A stretch of DNA of 50,913 nt from Chloroflexota bacterium (lineage in GTDB: Bacteria > Chloroflexota > UBA6077 > SHYK01): positions 1-50,913 of the forward strand of contig DASRDP010000103.1 in assembly GCA_035652535.1 (NCBI GenBank). The letters are read 5' to 3'. The position numbers and the translations under genes were made by a program. Positions within the stretch are counted from its first letter, which is position 1. The number at the start of each line of letters is the position of its first letter. The notes beneath the pieces are model-generated. The model was not told the origin of the DNA. It made no database searches and saw only the letters and a list, made by a program, of their open reading frames with translations. Positions 27,134-36,202 of the stretch are shown one piece after another.

Positions 27134-29002
27134 ATGCGATTGCCGGCCGGCGCGGTGGTCGCCCTGCTGACGGCTATTCCACTCTGGGCGCCTGCGCAAA
27201 TCACTCAGCCGGCTGCCACCCCATCCCCCGACGGTTCCCTTCGAGCGATTCAGGCCGCTGCTCCTCGTCCGCGGGACCTCAGGTCCCTCGCCACTGCGTT
27301 GGAGATCGATCCATCCCCGCGGCTCATCGCCAACGCCGATCCCCCGGACTATGCCCTAGGCCAAACCGACGAGTTCTGGATCGTTGCCCAGAACGTGCCT
27401 CGTCCCCTCCGTACAGAAGCCACCCTCCGTCTGGTGACTCGCCACGCGTACTGGTACGTCGAGCCTCAGTTTTCGGTGTCGGACTCCGATCTCAAAGGCG
27501 CGGCGGAGTTCTTCGACACGCGCATCTATCCAGAGGTCAGGCGGCTGATCGGGAACGAGGAATTCCCGGGCGTCGACAATGATCCGAGAATCACGGTCTT
27601 CAATGGTGACGTACCCGGTGTGGCCGGCTACTCGTCGTCGCTGGACTCGTACCCGGTTACGATCGCGCCCTTCTCAAACGAGCGCGACATGGTGTTCATA
27701 AACCTGCGCGTGGCTTCGATTGGGTCGCCGGACTATCTTGCCACCCTCACGCACGAATTCACCCATCTCGTCCACCGAAATGTGAAGCGATCCGAAGACA
27801 CGTGGGTGAAAGAGGGGCTCGGCTTCATGATGCCCGCGCTCGTCGTTCCGAATTGGCCGATCGCGTCCGGATCTTTCAGCGCGAACCCGGATATCCCCCT
27901 CACTTCGTGGGCTGGCGACGGTCAAGGCGCAGAGCCAGCATCGGGCCATTATCAGGCCGCCGCCTGGTTTTTGCGGTATGTGATCGATCGATTCGGCACG
28001 GGAGCGTTTTCGTGCCTGTTGCGGCTCGACGACCGCGGACTCTCGCGAAGCGGACTGGCGCCGTCCTGCGGCGTGCCAGCCCTGTTCCCCGACGTCTTCA
28101 TGGATTGGGCCGTCGCCAATGTTGTTGGCGCGCGGCCGGGCGGCGGTGTTCAGCCGTACACGGGCGATGCCCCCGACGCGCCGCGGCCTCGGAAGATCGA
28201 GCGAGTGGCGCCGGCCGAGGTGACCGCGGCCCAATTTGGCGCCGAATACTTTGATCTGCCGACTGATGGGCCTGTGACTGTTGATTTCGTCGGTGATTCT
28301 GAAGTTCCCGTCATCGGCGCCCCCCTCGGTGACCGGCCGAGCCTGTGGTACGCGGTACGCGCGGACGATTCGGTGGCGTCTTTGACGCACACGATCGATT
28401 TGACCAGGGCGACGCGCGCAGAGCTCCGCTATTCGCTATGGTTCGATCTGGAGCGCGACTTTGACTATGCGTACGTTGTCGCCTCCCGCGACGGCGGTCG
28501 GCATTGGGAACTGCTCCGGGCGAGCGACATGACGGCGACGAACCCGACTGGCTCAAATCTTGGGATCGGCTACACGGGTCAGAGCGGGTCGAACGTCTCG
28601 CCGCACCGGATCGACCAGTCCATCGACCTCACATCATTTCTCGGGAGCCGGGTGATGATCGGATTCTGGGTCGTGACGGACGATGCTGAAGTGCGCGAGG
28701 GTGTGGCGATCGACCGGGTGCGCATCGATTCGGACGACCCCTCTGCGTGCGTCGAAGAGAGCGACGCAGATTGGCGCGCAGAAGGCTGGGCGCGGATCGA
28801 TCCGATCCTTCGGCAACGCTGGTCCCTCCGCGCCGTGGAATTCTCGGGGTCGGACGTTCGGGTGGAAGTCGTCCCGGTCGACGAGCAAGGCCACGCCACG
28901 TGGACTTCCGACGGTCGAGCGGTCGATCGCCGGGTGCTGGTCGTGGCCGCGACGACGCCGGTCACGCTGCGTCGATCGCACTATCACCTGGCGATACGTT
29001 GA
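27134..29002 (+). CDS. Secreted zinc metalloprotease, immune-inhibitor-A-like
   Basis: A 622-residue exported protein. A signal peptide (MRLPAGAVVALLTAIPLW, cleavage near AQA/APAQ about residue 22) is followed by a protease domain with the zinc site His207-Glu-Phe-Thr-His211 and a likely third ligand Glu227 in VKEGLG. The C-terminal half has a beta-rich segment (LERDFDYAYVVASRDGG, then HRIDQSIDLTSFLGSRV) like the M6 immune inhibitor A accessory domain. I choose ATG 27134, the first start after the recombinase stop, because it gives a good signal peptide. It probably degrades extracellular protein; the substrate is unknown. Confidence 0.83.
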   Translation: MRLPAGAVVALLTAIPLWAPAQITQPAATPSPDGSLRAIQAAAPRPRDLRSLATALEIDPSPRLIANADPPDYALGQTDEFWIVAQNVPRPLRTEATLRLVTRHAYWYVEPQFSVSDSDLKGAAEFFDTRIYPEVRRLIGNEEFPGVDNDPRITVFNGDVPGVAGYSSSLDSYPVTIAPFSNERDMVFINLRVASIGSPDYLATLTHEFTHLVHRNVKRSEDTWVKEGLGFMMPALVVPNWPIASGSFSANPDIPLTSWAGDGQGAEPASGHYQAAAWFLRYVIDRFGTGAFSCLLRLDDRGLSRSGLAPSCGVPALFPDVFMDWAVANVVGARPGGGVQPYTGDAPDAPRPRKIERVAPAEVTAAQFGAEYFDLPTDGPVTVDFVGDSEVPVIGAPLGDRPSLWYAVRADDSVASLTHTIDLTRATRAELRYSLWFDLERDFDYAYVVASRDGGRHWELLRASDMTATNPTGSNLGIGYTGQSGSNVSPHRIDQSIDLTSFLGSRVMIGFWVVTDDAEVREGVAIDRVRIDSDDPSACVEESDADWRAEGWARIDPILRQRWSLRAVEFSGSDVRVEVVPVDEQGHATWTSDGRAVDRRVLVVAATTPVTLRRSHYHLAIR

Positions 29003-29034
29003 CGACGGCGAGCGCGGTTCCTGGTGTTTTCGCT

Positions 29035-29051
29035 CGGCCCCCGGCGGGCCG
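29035..29051. repeat. GC hairpin after the protease gene
   Basis: CGGCCC (29035-29040) and GGGCCG (29046-29051) form a 6-bp stem with a 5-nt loop 32 bp after the protease stop. There is no T-run, so it is at best a Rho-type or processed end. Confidence 0.3.
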
Positions 29052-29139
29052 CCTGGTCGGGATCAAAAAGTCAATCGGGCTGCGGACCGGCTGAGGGCTG
29101 CGCGTCGTCCAAGCGCTGGCGGAGGAGCAGCACGAGTAG

Positions 29140-29481
29140 ATGCTGACCCGACAGGCATCGACCTCCTTCGTTCGGTTCATACGCGTCTCTGTCGCCGCCG
29201 ACTTGCGGGACCCATCGATTGAGCGTGTCACAATCGCGTCAACACATTCTGGATTCCGGCACGAGGCAGCGCTCAGCGATCCAACGATCGCCGAGCTGCT
29301 CGGCGACATGGAGGAGACGTTGCGCCAGGTCTCCAGAACTCTGAGGCGGGCAACCACGAAGGAGAGGACCCTGCTCGACGGGGCACTCTCCTTGTATCAC
29401 ACGTTAGGAACCAGCAAGTCGCCCCCGAGGCAACTGATGGTGGGCCGTCGTTTCTCCTGTATGCCTGTAGCCCGCACGTAA
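29140..29481 (+). CDS. Doubtful small hypothetical protein
   Basis: A 113-codon frame from ATG 29140. The middle (about residues 44-92) reads as two amphipathic helices with DPTIAELLGDMEETLRQVSR, which looks protein-like, but the ends do not, GGAGGAG lies 13 nt from the ATG, and the opposite strand is also open. A strong hairpin (29359-29393) falls inside the frame. I do not recognise a family. It may be a real small gene or a chance frame over a structured RNA. Confidence 0.25.
   Translation: MLTRQASTSFVRFIRVSVAADLRDPSIERVTIASTHSGFRHEAALSDPTIAELLGDMEETLRQVSRTLRRATTKERTLLDGALSLYHTLGTSKSPPRQLMVGRRFSCMPVART
29359..29393 (+). repeat. Strong stem-loop in the gap before rny
   Basis: AAGGAGAG (29359-29366) pairs perfectly with CTCTCCTT (29386-29393), and inside it CCC/GGG adds an upper stem around a loop of about 8 nt. 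It is followed by TTGTAT-like sequence rather than a true T-run (the stem itself ends in TT). This could be a terminator-like element or part of an RNA. Confidence 0.45.
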
Positions 29482-29500
29482 ATGATCAAAGATGTCCCAT

Positions 29501-29538
29501 TGATATCGGTTGACAGCCACAAAAATGGACAGATATCA
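29501..29538. promoter_or_regulatory. Dyad flanking the rny promoter
   Basis: TGATATC (29501-29507) and GATATCA (29532-29538) are perfect 7-bp inverted arms, 24 nt apart; the right arm overlaps the -10 hexamer and the left arm ends 2 nt before the -35. The position is what one expects of a repressor operator on the rny promoter. Confidence 0.4.
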
Positions 29539-29539
29539 T
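29510..29539 (+). promoter_or_regulatory. Sigma-70-like promoter of rny
   Basis: A perfect TTGACA (29510-29515) is followed after 18 nt by TATCAT (29534-29539). The predicted start near 29546 leaves a leader of about 70 nt before the GTG of rny. Confidence 0.6.
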
Positions 29540-29617
29540 GCGATTGGAGTTCCACAACTTGACGATAAACGAAGATGTTCAGTTGATGAGTTTGGAGCAA
29601 CGGGGAGGCATTGAACG

Positions 29618-31150
29618 GTGGAGATCATCGGAGTCGTGATCGTGGCTCTCCTGGCGGCGCTGCTGGGCGCGGTGGTTGGGGGGCTTGCGATTCGCCGCGG
29701 GATTATCAGTCGTGCAGCTGAGCGTGAGGCGGCGGCTGCGCAAATCGTGATGGAAGCTGAGGGGAAAGGCAAAGAGCTGCTTCTCGAGGCAAAGGAAGAG
29801 GCAATTCGGGTTCGGAGTCTGGCCGAGAACGAGATTCGGTCGCAGCGCGGCGAGCTGAAGGCGGAAAGTCAGCGGCTCCGCGCCAAGGAAGAGTCACTCG
29901 ACCGCAAGCTTGATTCGTTGGATAGCCGCGAGAGCAGGCTCTCGGAGCGCGAACGGGAGATCGAAGCTCGAAGCCGGGAGGTGGACGAGCTCCGCGCAGG
30001 CCAACGCCGCGAGCTGGAGCGCGTGGCGCAAATGTCCACCGAGGAGGCGCGTGGCGTGCTGCTCGGGCAGCTTGAAGGCGAGATGCGGGAGGAGGCCGCA
30101 CGACAGGCCCGGTACATCGTCAATCAAGCGCGGGCCAACGCCGACGAAGAGGCGCGCCGGCTGATCACGCTGGCCGTGCAGCGACTCGCGGGAGATCACA
30201 TCGGCGAGACGACCGTCACGACGGTGCCGATACCCAATGAGGAGATGAAGGGGCGCATCATCGGCCGCGAGGGTCGAAACATCAGGGCGCTCGAGGCAGC
30301 CACAGGCGTCGATCTGATCATCGACGAAACGCCCGACGCGGTGATGATCAGCGGGTTTGACCCGATTCGTCGCGAGGTCGCGCGCGTCGCACTGCAGCAG
30401 CTCGTCGCAGATGGACGGATCCACCCCGCACGAATCGAGGAGGTTGTCGCCAAGGCCACCGTGCAGGTGGAGGAAGGCATCTTGGCGGCGGGCGAGGAGG
30501 CAGCGCTCGAAGCAGGCGTGCACGGGCTGCACCCGGAGGTTCTCAAAGTCTTCGGCCGGATGAAGTATCGGACGAGCTACGGCCAGAACCAGCTCCGTCA
30601 CTCGGTCGAGGCCGCCCAAATCGCGCGCATGCTGGCGTGCGAGCTCGGGGCAGACGCGGAGGTCGCCGCGCGAGCCACGCTCTTGCACGATCTCGGGAAA
30701 GTCATGACCCACGAGGTCGAGGGCCCGCACCACGTGATCGGCGCCGACTTTGTCCGCCGATTTGGCGAGTCACAGCGCGTGGTTGACGCCATCATCGAGC
30801 ACCACGATACGGATCCGGAAGCGGTGAGTCTCGAAGCCGTGATCGTGCAGGCCGCGGACGCCATCAGCGGGGCGAGGCCGGGCGCCCGGCACGAGAGCGT
30901 CGAGCACTACATCAAGCGCCTCGAGGCGTTGGAGCAGGTTGCGAACTCGTTCCAGGGCGTCGAGAAGAGCTTCGCAATCCAGGCAGGCCGCGAAGTGCGT
31001 ATTATTGTCAAACCGGAGGAGGTCGATGATCTCGGGTCCATTCGCTTGGCCCGGGACATCGCCAAGAAGATCGAGGAAACCCTTCAGTATCCGGGTCAGG
31101 TTCGTGTCACGGTCGTTCGCGAAACTCGCGCCTTCGAGATCGCTCGATAG
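29618..31150 (+). CDS. rny: Ribonuclease Y
   Basis: Membrane-anchored endoribonuclease of 510 residues that starts mRNA decay. The order is typical: one N-terminal membrane helix (about 2-24), a long charged coiled coil (about 30-185), a KH RNA-binding domain (about 200-265, with [15 protein letters not shown]), and an HD domain with His357-Asp358 in LLHDLGK. Length is the family norm. The start is GTG 29618 with GGGGAGG about 9 nt upstream. A consensus promoter with a flanking dyad lies 80-110 bp upstream. It is followed after 66 bp by a kinase/ANTAR pair on the same strand. Confidence 0.96.
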   Translation: MEIIGVVIVALLAALLGAVVGGLAIRRGIISRAAEREAAAAQIVMEAEGKGKELLLEAKEEAIRVRSLAENEIRSQRGELKAESQRLRAKEESLDRKLDSLDSRESRLSEREREIEARSREVDELRAGQRRELERVAQMSTEEARGVLLGQLEGEMREEAARQARYIVNQARANADEEARRLITLAVQRLAGDHIGETTVTTVPIPNEEMKGRIIGREGRNIRALEAATGVDLIIDETPDAVMISGFDPIRREVARVALQQLVADGRIHPARIEEVVAKATVQVEEGILAAGEEAALEAGVHGLHPEVLKVFGRMKYRTSYGQNQLRHSVEAAQIARMLACELGADAEVAARATLLHDLGKVMTHEVEGPHHVIGADFVRRFGESQRVVDAIIEHHDTDPEAVSLEAVIVQAADAISGARPGARHESVEHYIKRLEALEQVANSFQGVEKSFAIQAGREVRIIVKPEEVDDLGSIRLARDIAKKIEETLQYPGQVRVTVVRETRAFEIAR

Positions 31151-31216
31151 ACCACGCGCAGCTCTGGGGGGCCACCGTGGGCAGCATCGCTGGAGCCTGG
31201 ATACCGTACGATCGCC

Positions 31217-32698
31217 GTGGAGAGCAGTAAGCTCTTAGGCACCTACGACGGGTGCACCGACCTCGAGCCGGAGGACCGGGCCTACCTCGAGCGGATCCTC
31301 AAGGCGCTGCCGCTGCTGGCTGATATCGCCCATGCGGACCTTCTGGTGTGCGCGCGCGCCGGCGACGACGCGGTGGTCGTGTCGCATGCCGCGCCCAATC
31401 CCGTTCCGTCTTTGTATCCGCGCTCTCAGACAGGACACCGATTCTTGCGCCGCGATCGAAATCGCATCTTTCGTGTTCTCCAGGACCGCAAGGAGCACGC
31501 GCTGGTGAGCGGCACGCTGGTCTGGGGTGCGCCAACCCTCCAGGAGGTCTTCCCTGTCCGCGATCGTTCGAATCGACTGATCGCGGCAGTCAGTAGCAAC
31601 CGCAACCTTTTGGAGCACGAGCGCTTTCAGCGCCGCGATGCGCAATTTCGCTCGATGGTTGCGCGCGTGTTGGACCAGGGCTTCTCGGGCCGACTCAATG
31701 GCGCCGAGAATCTGGGCCGATTCACCGAGCACGACGGAGTCCTCACCGTCGACAATCGTGGGATCATTCGATACATGAATTCGCTTGCTGAGAACCAATA
31801 CCGGCGAGTGGGGTACGTGGACAGTCTGCTGGGCCAGCAGATTTCCGAGCTGGACACCAATGAGTACATCTGCTTTCGAAGCATGGAAAGCGGCGTGTGT
31901 CTCGAGCAGCGTGTCACCGAACAGGACCAGGTCTGGATAAAGCGAGCGCTTCCACTTCTACCCGCTTTGCCGTCTGGGCCGTGGTGGCGACATAAGCCGG
32001 TCGATACGCAGCCATCGGGCGCCGTCGTGTTTATCCAGGACATCACGGATGAGGTCCGGCGCGAGCAGGAGCTGAAGGCCAAGTCGGCGATGATCCAGGA
32101 GGTCCACCACCGCGTGAAGAACAATCTCCAAACGGTGGCGTTCCTCTTGCGAATGGCGGCGCGGCGGGCGACATCTCCCGAGGCTAGCGAAACCCTCCGC
32201 CAGACGATGGGGCGAATCCTGAGCATCGCGGTCGTGCACGAGTTCCTCTCCCGCGGGGACCAGAGCGAGATTGACATTCGCGACGTTTGCGCCCGAATCG
32301 TGGCGGAGGCGCGCGGCAGCGCTCCCGAGAGGACAAAGGGGCTGGAGATCACACTTGCGGGCGAATCGTTCTCGTTGCCAGCTCAGCAGGCCACCTCATG
32401 CGCCCTCGCGGTCAACGAGCTGTTGCAGAATGCTGTCGAGCACGCGTTTCCCGATCGCACCGACGGCCACATTCACATTTGCCTGGACGAGACTGACGCG
32501 AGCATGGTGATCAGGATCGCCGATGATGGCATCGGGCTACCGCGCGGCTTCAACCCGGCCGAAAGCTCCGCCCTCGGGCTCAAGATCGTGCAGACGTTGG
32601 TTCGCGACGATCTTCGCGGACAGCTGAACTTTTGCAGCGCGCAGGGTGTGACCGCGGCGATCTTTATTCCCAAGGACCTCTGCTCTCGGTTGCGATAG
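31217..32698 (+). CDS. pdtaS: PdtaS-like sensor histidine kinase (HisKA_2)
   Basis: A 493-residue soluble kinase. The N-terminal domain (about 10-150, with HALVSGTLVWGAPTLQEVFP) matches the GAF-like sensor of mycobacterial PdtaS; a PAS domain follows (about 170-280), then a HisKA_2 dimerisation helix with the phospho-acceptor motif EVHHRVKNNLQ (His297/His298) and an HATPase domain (ALAVNELLQNAVEHAF; ADDGIGLP). This family pairs with ANTAR regulators such as PdtaR, and such a gene follows 58 bp downstream. No membrane segment is seen, so it senses a cytoplasmic signal. The start is GTG 31217, without a strong ribosome site. Confidence 0.88.
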   Translation: MESSKLLGTYDGCTDLEPEDRAYLERILKALPLLADIAHADLLVCARAGDDAVVVSHAAPNPVPSLYPRSQTGHRFLRRDRNRIFRVLQDRKEHALVSGTLVWGAPTLQEVFPVRDRSNRLIAAVSSNRNLLEHERFQRRDAQFRSMVARVLDQGFSGRLNGAENLGRFTEHDGVLTVDNRGIIRYMNSLAENQYRRVGYVDSLLGQQISELDTNEYICFRSMESGVCLEQRVTEQDQVWIKRALPLLPALPSGPWWRHKPVDTQPSGAVVFIQDITDEVRREQELKAKSAMIQEVHHRVKNNLQTVAFLLRMAARRATSPEASETLRQTMGRILSIAVVHEFLSRGDQSEIDIRDVCARIVAEARGSAPERTKGLEITLAGESFSLPAQQATSCALAVNELLQNAVEHAFPDRTDGHIHICLDETDASMVIRIADDGIGLPRGFNPAESSALGLKIVQTLVRDDLRGQLNFCSAQGVTAAIFIPKDLCSRLR

Positions 32699-32756
32699 GC
32701 TCAGCCGCTGGCTCGCGGTCGCACGGTGACGGGTGACCGAGCGGGAAAGGGGACGG

Positions 32757-33335
32757 ATGGCGCCCACCCGAATTGTCATCGCGGAAGACGAAGCGATTCC
32801 ACGATTTGGTCTGCGTGAGATGCTCGAGGACCAGGGCTACCTGGTGATCGGTGAGGCCTCGGATGGCCGAAGTGCCGTTGACATCGCGCGCGACCTGCGT
32901 CCCGATCTCGTCATCATGGACATCATGATGCCCGAGTTGGACGGCATCAGCGCCTCGCAACTGCTTGCCGAAGAAAAGATCGCGCCCGTGCTCCTCGTAA
33001 CCGCGTACAACGACCGCGACCTCGTCGGGCGCGCAACGGAGGCCGGTGTTTTCGCCTACGTATCGAAGCCGTTCACCGAGGCGCAGCTCATCCCGCAGAT
33101 CGAGATTGCACTGGCCCGGTTTCGGGAATTTCAGGATCTCGTGGAACAAGCCGACGATGCGAAGTCAGCGCTTGAGACGCGGAAGATCGTGGATCGGGCA
33201 AAGGTTGTGCTCATGCAGACAGAGGGCCTCAGCGAAGCAGACGCCTACCGCCACATCCAGCGCACCAGCATGAACAACCGCCGGCCCATGCGCGACGTGG
33301 CAGAGTCCATCATTCAGAGCCACTCGACCGGCTGA
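32757..33335 (+). CDS. pdtaR: ANTAR-domain response regulator (PdtaR-like)
   Basis: A 192-residue regulator with an N-terminal receiver domain (phospho-acceptor Asp55 in LVIMDIMMPELDG, Lys in YVSKPF) and a C-terminal ANTAR domain (about 128-188: RKIVDRAKVVLMQTEGLSEA, then AYRHIQ and RRPMRDVAESI). ANTAR domains bind paired stem-loops in nascent RNA and prevent termination when phosphorylated. I choose ATG 32757, with AAAGGGGA about 4 nt upstream, over an upstream GTG at 32733. It is the cognate partner of the upstream kinase and is convergent with a small membrane protein gene. Confidence 0.92.
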   Translation: MAPTRIVIAEDEAIPRFGLREMLEDQGYLVIGEASDGRSAVDIARDLRPDLVIMDIMMPELDGISASQLLAEEKIAPVLLVTAYNDRDLVGRATEAGVFAYVSKPFTEAQLIPQIEIALARFREFQDLVEQADDAKSALETRKIVDRAKVVLMQTEGLSEADAYRHIQRTSMNNRRPMRDVAESIIQSHSTG

Positions 33336-33354
33336 CGATCAGCCGTCCTCCCGC

Positions 33355-33627
33355 TCAGCGACCGGGCCCAGCCCCGGGAGTCAGGACAGGGGCCGATGGG
33401 AGAAAGGGCACGTCGGCGCCGGTGAAGCGTGCAACAAGTAGCGCGACCGCCACGAACAACACGAGCATCACGATAGCCAGCGCCCCTGCAAGGATCAGCC
33501 CGCATCCAAACTTGAAGCCGTCGGCAACGCGCAGGCTCAAAGGCACCCCAGGCCACGGCAGCTCAACGCGCTGGGGCAGGGACTGTCCTTCCTCCGGTTT
33601 CTCGATGGTTTCTGTCTCCTCTGACAC
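33355..33627 (-). CDS. Small hypothetical membrane protein
   Basis: A 90-residue protein starting at GTG 33627. An acidic N-terminus (MSEETETIEKPEEG) and a proline-containing segment precede one strong membrane helix (about 39-68), and the tail is short and proline-rich, so it is probably a single-pass protein with an outside tail. No ribosome site is visible and no family is recognised. It ends 19 bp from the stop of the convergent ANTAR regulator gene. Composition and hydropathy look like a real protein rather than a shadow frame. Confidence 0.6.
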   Translation of the reverse strand: MSEETETIEKPEEGQSLPQRVELPWPGVPLSLRVADGFKFGCGLILAGALAIVMLVLFVAVALLVARFTGADVPFLPSAPVLTPGAGPGR

Positions 33628-33764
33628 CGAATAACACCAACCGGGGCGTGCGGGCGATCACCCGCGCCTTACATCTGGATTACAGTGCAGCGGGGTGTCG
33701 ACTAATGTGCGGAAGCGCCGACATTCTACGAGTCTGCAGGTCCGTCGGGCAACGCGGCGCTCGG

Positions 33765-33770
33765 TATAAT
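33765..33770 (+). promoter_or_regulatory. -10 element upstream of the GH18 gene
   Basis: A perfect TATAAT lies 31 bp before the TTG start at 33802. No good -35 is present at 16-18 nt. If used, the leader would be only about 25 nt and without a clear ribosome site. Confidence 0.4.
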
Positions 33771-33801
33771 CGCGGGTTGTGCCGATTTTGGGTTTCACTT
33801 C

Positions 33802-34989
33802 TTGACACAACTGGCGCGCCTGCTCGTCGGGCTCATTATGCTCGGCATCTCGCACGGTGGTCCGCCCCCCGAGGTGGCAACCAGGCACCACGTTCCTGGT
33901 GACCAATCGGTGCGCGCGGTCATCGCGCCGCGCGACGTCCCGGATGTGGCGCCGTCCGACGTCGCCGTCGCGGCGGAGGAGTCAGACAGCGATCCAGGCG
34001 TGTGGGCCTCGGCGGTCCGTGGGCTTCCAATGGGCCGGCCGCTTCGGCTCGCGTACTACTTCCCGCAGGATTCCGCGTCGTTCGACTCTCTCCGCGCAAA
34101 CATTCGACATCTGGACGTCGTCGCGCCGCACTGGCTCACCATCGACGCGACGGGGTCCGTTGAGTCCATCGAGGGTCCTCAAGCCGTCGCGTTTCTTCAC
34201 GGCTCGAGCGCCCTCGTCTTGCCGTCGGTTGCGCTGACGAGTAAGCGCGCCGGCCATGCGATCGTCACCGACGCGGAGGTCCAGAGCGAAGCGTTGGGCG
34301 AGCTGGTAGCCGCGGCGGAGCCCTGGGATGGCCTCGCGCTTGATTTCGAAGGCCTCGACCCAGACGATCGCGGAGCGCTATCCGATTTCATCAACCAACT
34401 TGGGACGAGTCTGCACGAGCAACGAAAACTCTTTGCCATCGCTCTTCCGGCGAAGACGCGCGACACAACGACGGGGTGGGCCGGCGCGTACGACTACGCG
34501 GCCATCGCGAGTTCGGCCGATCTCTTCCTCGTGATGGCTTACGGGTTCCGCACGGGAAGCAGCGGGACGCCCGGCTCGACGGCGCCGCTTCCGTGGGTCG
34601 ATGCGAGCATGGCTTACGCGGCCTCCGTGATCGATCCGAACCGCCTGATTCTCGGCGTCCCGTTCTACGGCTACGACTGGAACGTGACGCGCGGACCGCC
34701 GGCACGAGCACTGCGGTACCGTGACGTTCGAGATCTCCTCGATCGCACCGGCGCTGTCCCCTACATCGATCCGGAGTCCGCCTCGGCCACCTTCGAATAC
34801 TTCGATGGCGAGCAGCAGCATGAGGTGTGGTACGAGGACGAGCGGTCCCTCGCCGCGAAGCTCAACCTCGTGCGGAAGTACGCCCTGCGCGGCGTTGGGG
34901 CCTGGCGCCTGGGCCAAGAGGACCCGAAGGCTTGGGTCGTATGGGACCAGGTCATGGCGGTGCCCTTCGTCAATGCGCAGCTTCCCTGA
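33802..34989 (+). CDS. Glycoside hydrolase family 18 protein, spore-germination (YaaH) type
   Basis: A 395-residue secreted or membrane-attached protein. The TTG 33802 start gives a short hydrophobic leader (about 4-20). The catalytic segment is Asp176-Gly-x-x-x-Asp181-Phe-Glu183, the GH18 DxxDxDxE motif in its YaaH-like form with the second aspartate missing. Other YaaH-like signs are LAYYFPQ near the start of the domain, LFLVMAYGF, VPFYGYDW and the ending LRGVGAWRLGQEDP. Such proteins cut or bind N-acetylglucosamine-containing polymers such as peptidoglycan. No LysM is present. Whether the organism sporulates cannot be inferred from this gene. Confidence 0.85.
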   Translation: MTQLARLLVGLIMLGISHGGPPPEVATRHHVPGDQSVRAVIAPRDVPDVAPSDVAVAAEESDSDPGVWASAVRGLPMGRPLRLAYYFPQDSASFDSLRANIRHLDVVAPHWLTIDATGSVESIEGPQAVAFLHGSSALVLPSVALTSKRAGHAIVTDAEVQSEALGELVAAAEPWDGLALDFEGLDPDDRGALSDFINQLGTSLHEQRKLFAIALPAKTRDTTTGWAGAYDYAAIASSADLFLVMAYGFRTGSSGTPGSTAPLPWVDASMAYAASVIDPNRLILGVPFYGYDWNVTRGPPARALRYRDVRDLLDRTGAVPYIDPESASATFEYFDGEQQHEVWYEDERSLAAKLNLVRKYALRGVGAWRLGQEDPKAWVVWDQVMAVPFVNAQLP

Positions 34990-35209
34990 ATAGCGTATCC
35001 GGCCATTTAGCTTCTCGCCGCCCGCTGATGGAACGGCGCGCCGGGAGTGTGGTAAGCTGGGTGCTTGGCGCGTTTCTCCTCAACTGGTCGGGTACATCGA
35101 CTGAGCGCTCCTCGATCGGGAAGTAATTTCAAACGGGATAGGTGCGCGCTCCGGCAGACGTCCGGCTCGAATAGCGCCACGCAAATCGAGACGTTTTGTG
35201 GAGGTTCGT

Positions 35210-36136
35210 ATGAAGCTAACCATGATCGGCGCGGGCCGGGTTGGCACGACCACGGTGTTCGAGCTGCAGCAGGAGGGCGGGTTCACCGAGATCGTGCTTC
35301 TCGACATCATGGAAGAGAAAGCATGGGGCGAAGCGCTGGACTTCCGGCACGGCGCATCCCGCGCGCCCCGATGCGACATCTCCGCCCACGGCAAGGACTA
35401 CGCGGCGTCGCGAGATTCCGACATGATCATTATCACCGCCGGAATTCCCCGTGCGCCCGGGCAATCCAGGCTCGACCTCTTGAAGGCGAACGTCGAAGCG
35501 ATGGGGCCGATCCTCGCGGAGGTCGGAAAGGTCAACCGAAACGCCATCTTGCTGATGGTCGCGAATCCGGTCGACGTGCTCACGTACCAGGCGGTGAAGG
35601 CCCTCGGGTGGCCGGCCGATCGCGTATTCGGGCTGGGGAACGTCCTCGACACCGTACGGTTCCGATCGCTGCTGGCGGAGAGGCTTGGCGTCCACGGCGG
35701 CCAGATTAGCGTCTACATGTTGGGCGAACACGGCGATAGCATGCAGGCGGTCACCGCAAACGCCAGTGTCGCCGGCATCCCGCTCAAGCAGTTTCCCGGA
35801 TATTCCGATGAGATTTTGAAGGATGTGATCGAGCAAACGCGCATCGGCGGGGCGGAAGTCATTCGCACGAAGGGTGGGACCTTCTACGCCGTTGCGCCCT
35901 CGATCTGCTGGGTCGTCCAGTCGGTCCTTCGCGATAGCAAGGAGATACTGCCGATCTCCTCATTGCTCACCGGTCAGCACGGCATCTCCAACATCTGCGT
36001 GTCCCTCCCCTGCGTGGTGGGCGCTGGCGGCAGAGAGCGGGTCCTCGAGATTCCCCTTACCGGAGAGGAGCTGGCCGGAGTACAAAACTCGGCGCGCATC
36101 TTGCGCGAGTCGGCGGACGCGGTCGGGCTCCGCTGA
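35210..36136 (+). CDS. mdh: Malate dehydrogenase (LDH-like type)
   Basis: NAD-dependent TCA-cycle enzyme of 308 residues. It has the Rossmann loop MIGAGRVGTTTV, the substrate loop AGIPRAPGQSR with Arg at the position that selects malate over lactate (lactate enzymes have Gln), NPVDVLTY, and the catalytic histidine in LGEHGDS. I take ATG 35210 because GGAGG lies 6 nt upstream; the upstream in-frame GTG 35198 overlaps that site. It is followed after 66 bp by isocitrate dehydrogenase, forming a small TCA unit. Confidence 0.93.
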   Translation: MKLTMIGAGRVGTTTVFELQQEGGFTEIVLLDIMEEKAWGEALDFRHGASRAPRCDISAHGKDYAASRDSDMIIITAGIPRAPGQSRLDLLKANVEAMGPILAEVGKVNRNAILLMVANPVDVLTYQAVKALGWPADRVFGLGNVLDTVRFRSLLAERLGVHGGQISVYMLGEHGDSMQAVTANASVAGIPLKQFPGYSDEILKDVIEQTRIGGAEVIRTKGGTFYAVAPSICWVVQSVLRDSKEILPISSLLTGQHGISNICVSLPCVVGAGGRERVLEIPLTGEELAGVQNSARILRESADAVGLR

Positions 36137-36202
36137 ACCGTTGGTGGCCCGGGGGTCTGAGTTCCGACAGCCTCCCCACGAGATTGAGCACGGAGGACTT
36201 TC

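Larger units (their letters stand above)
29003..29617. other. 615-bp gap with structured and AT-richer sequence, no secure gene
   Basis: The largest region without a confident gene. It contains a short GC hairpin (29035-29051), a weakly supported 113-codon frame (29140-29481), a strong stem-loop (29359-29393), and an AT-richer 3' part with a good promoter for rny (29510-29539) framed by an inverted repeat. It could hold a small RNA or a small lineage-specific protein. Confidence 0.5.
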
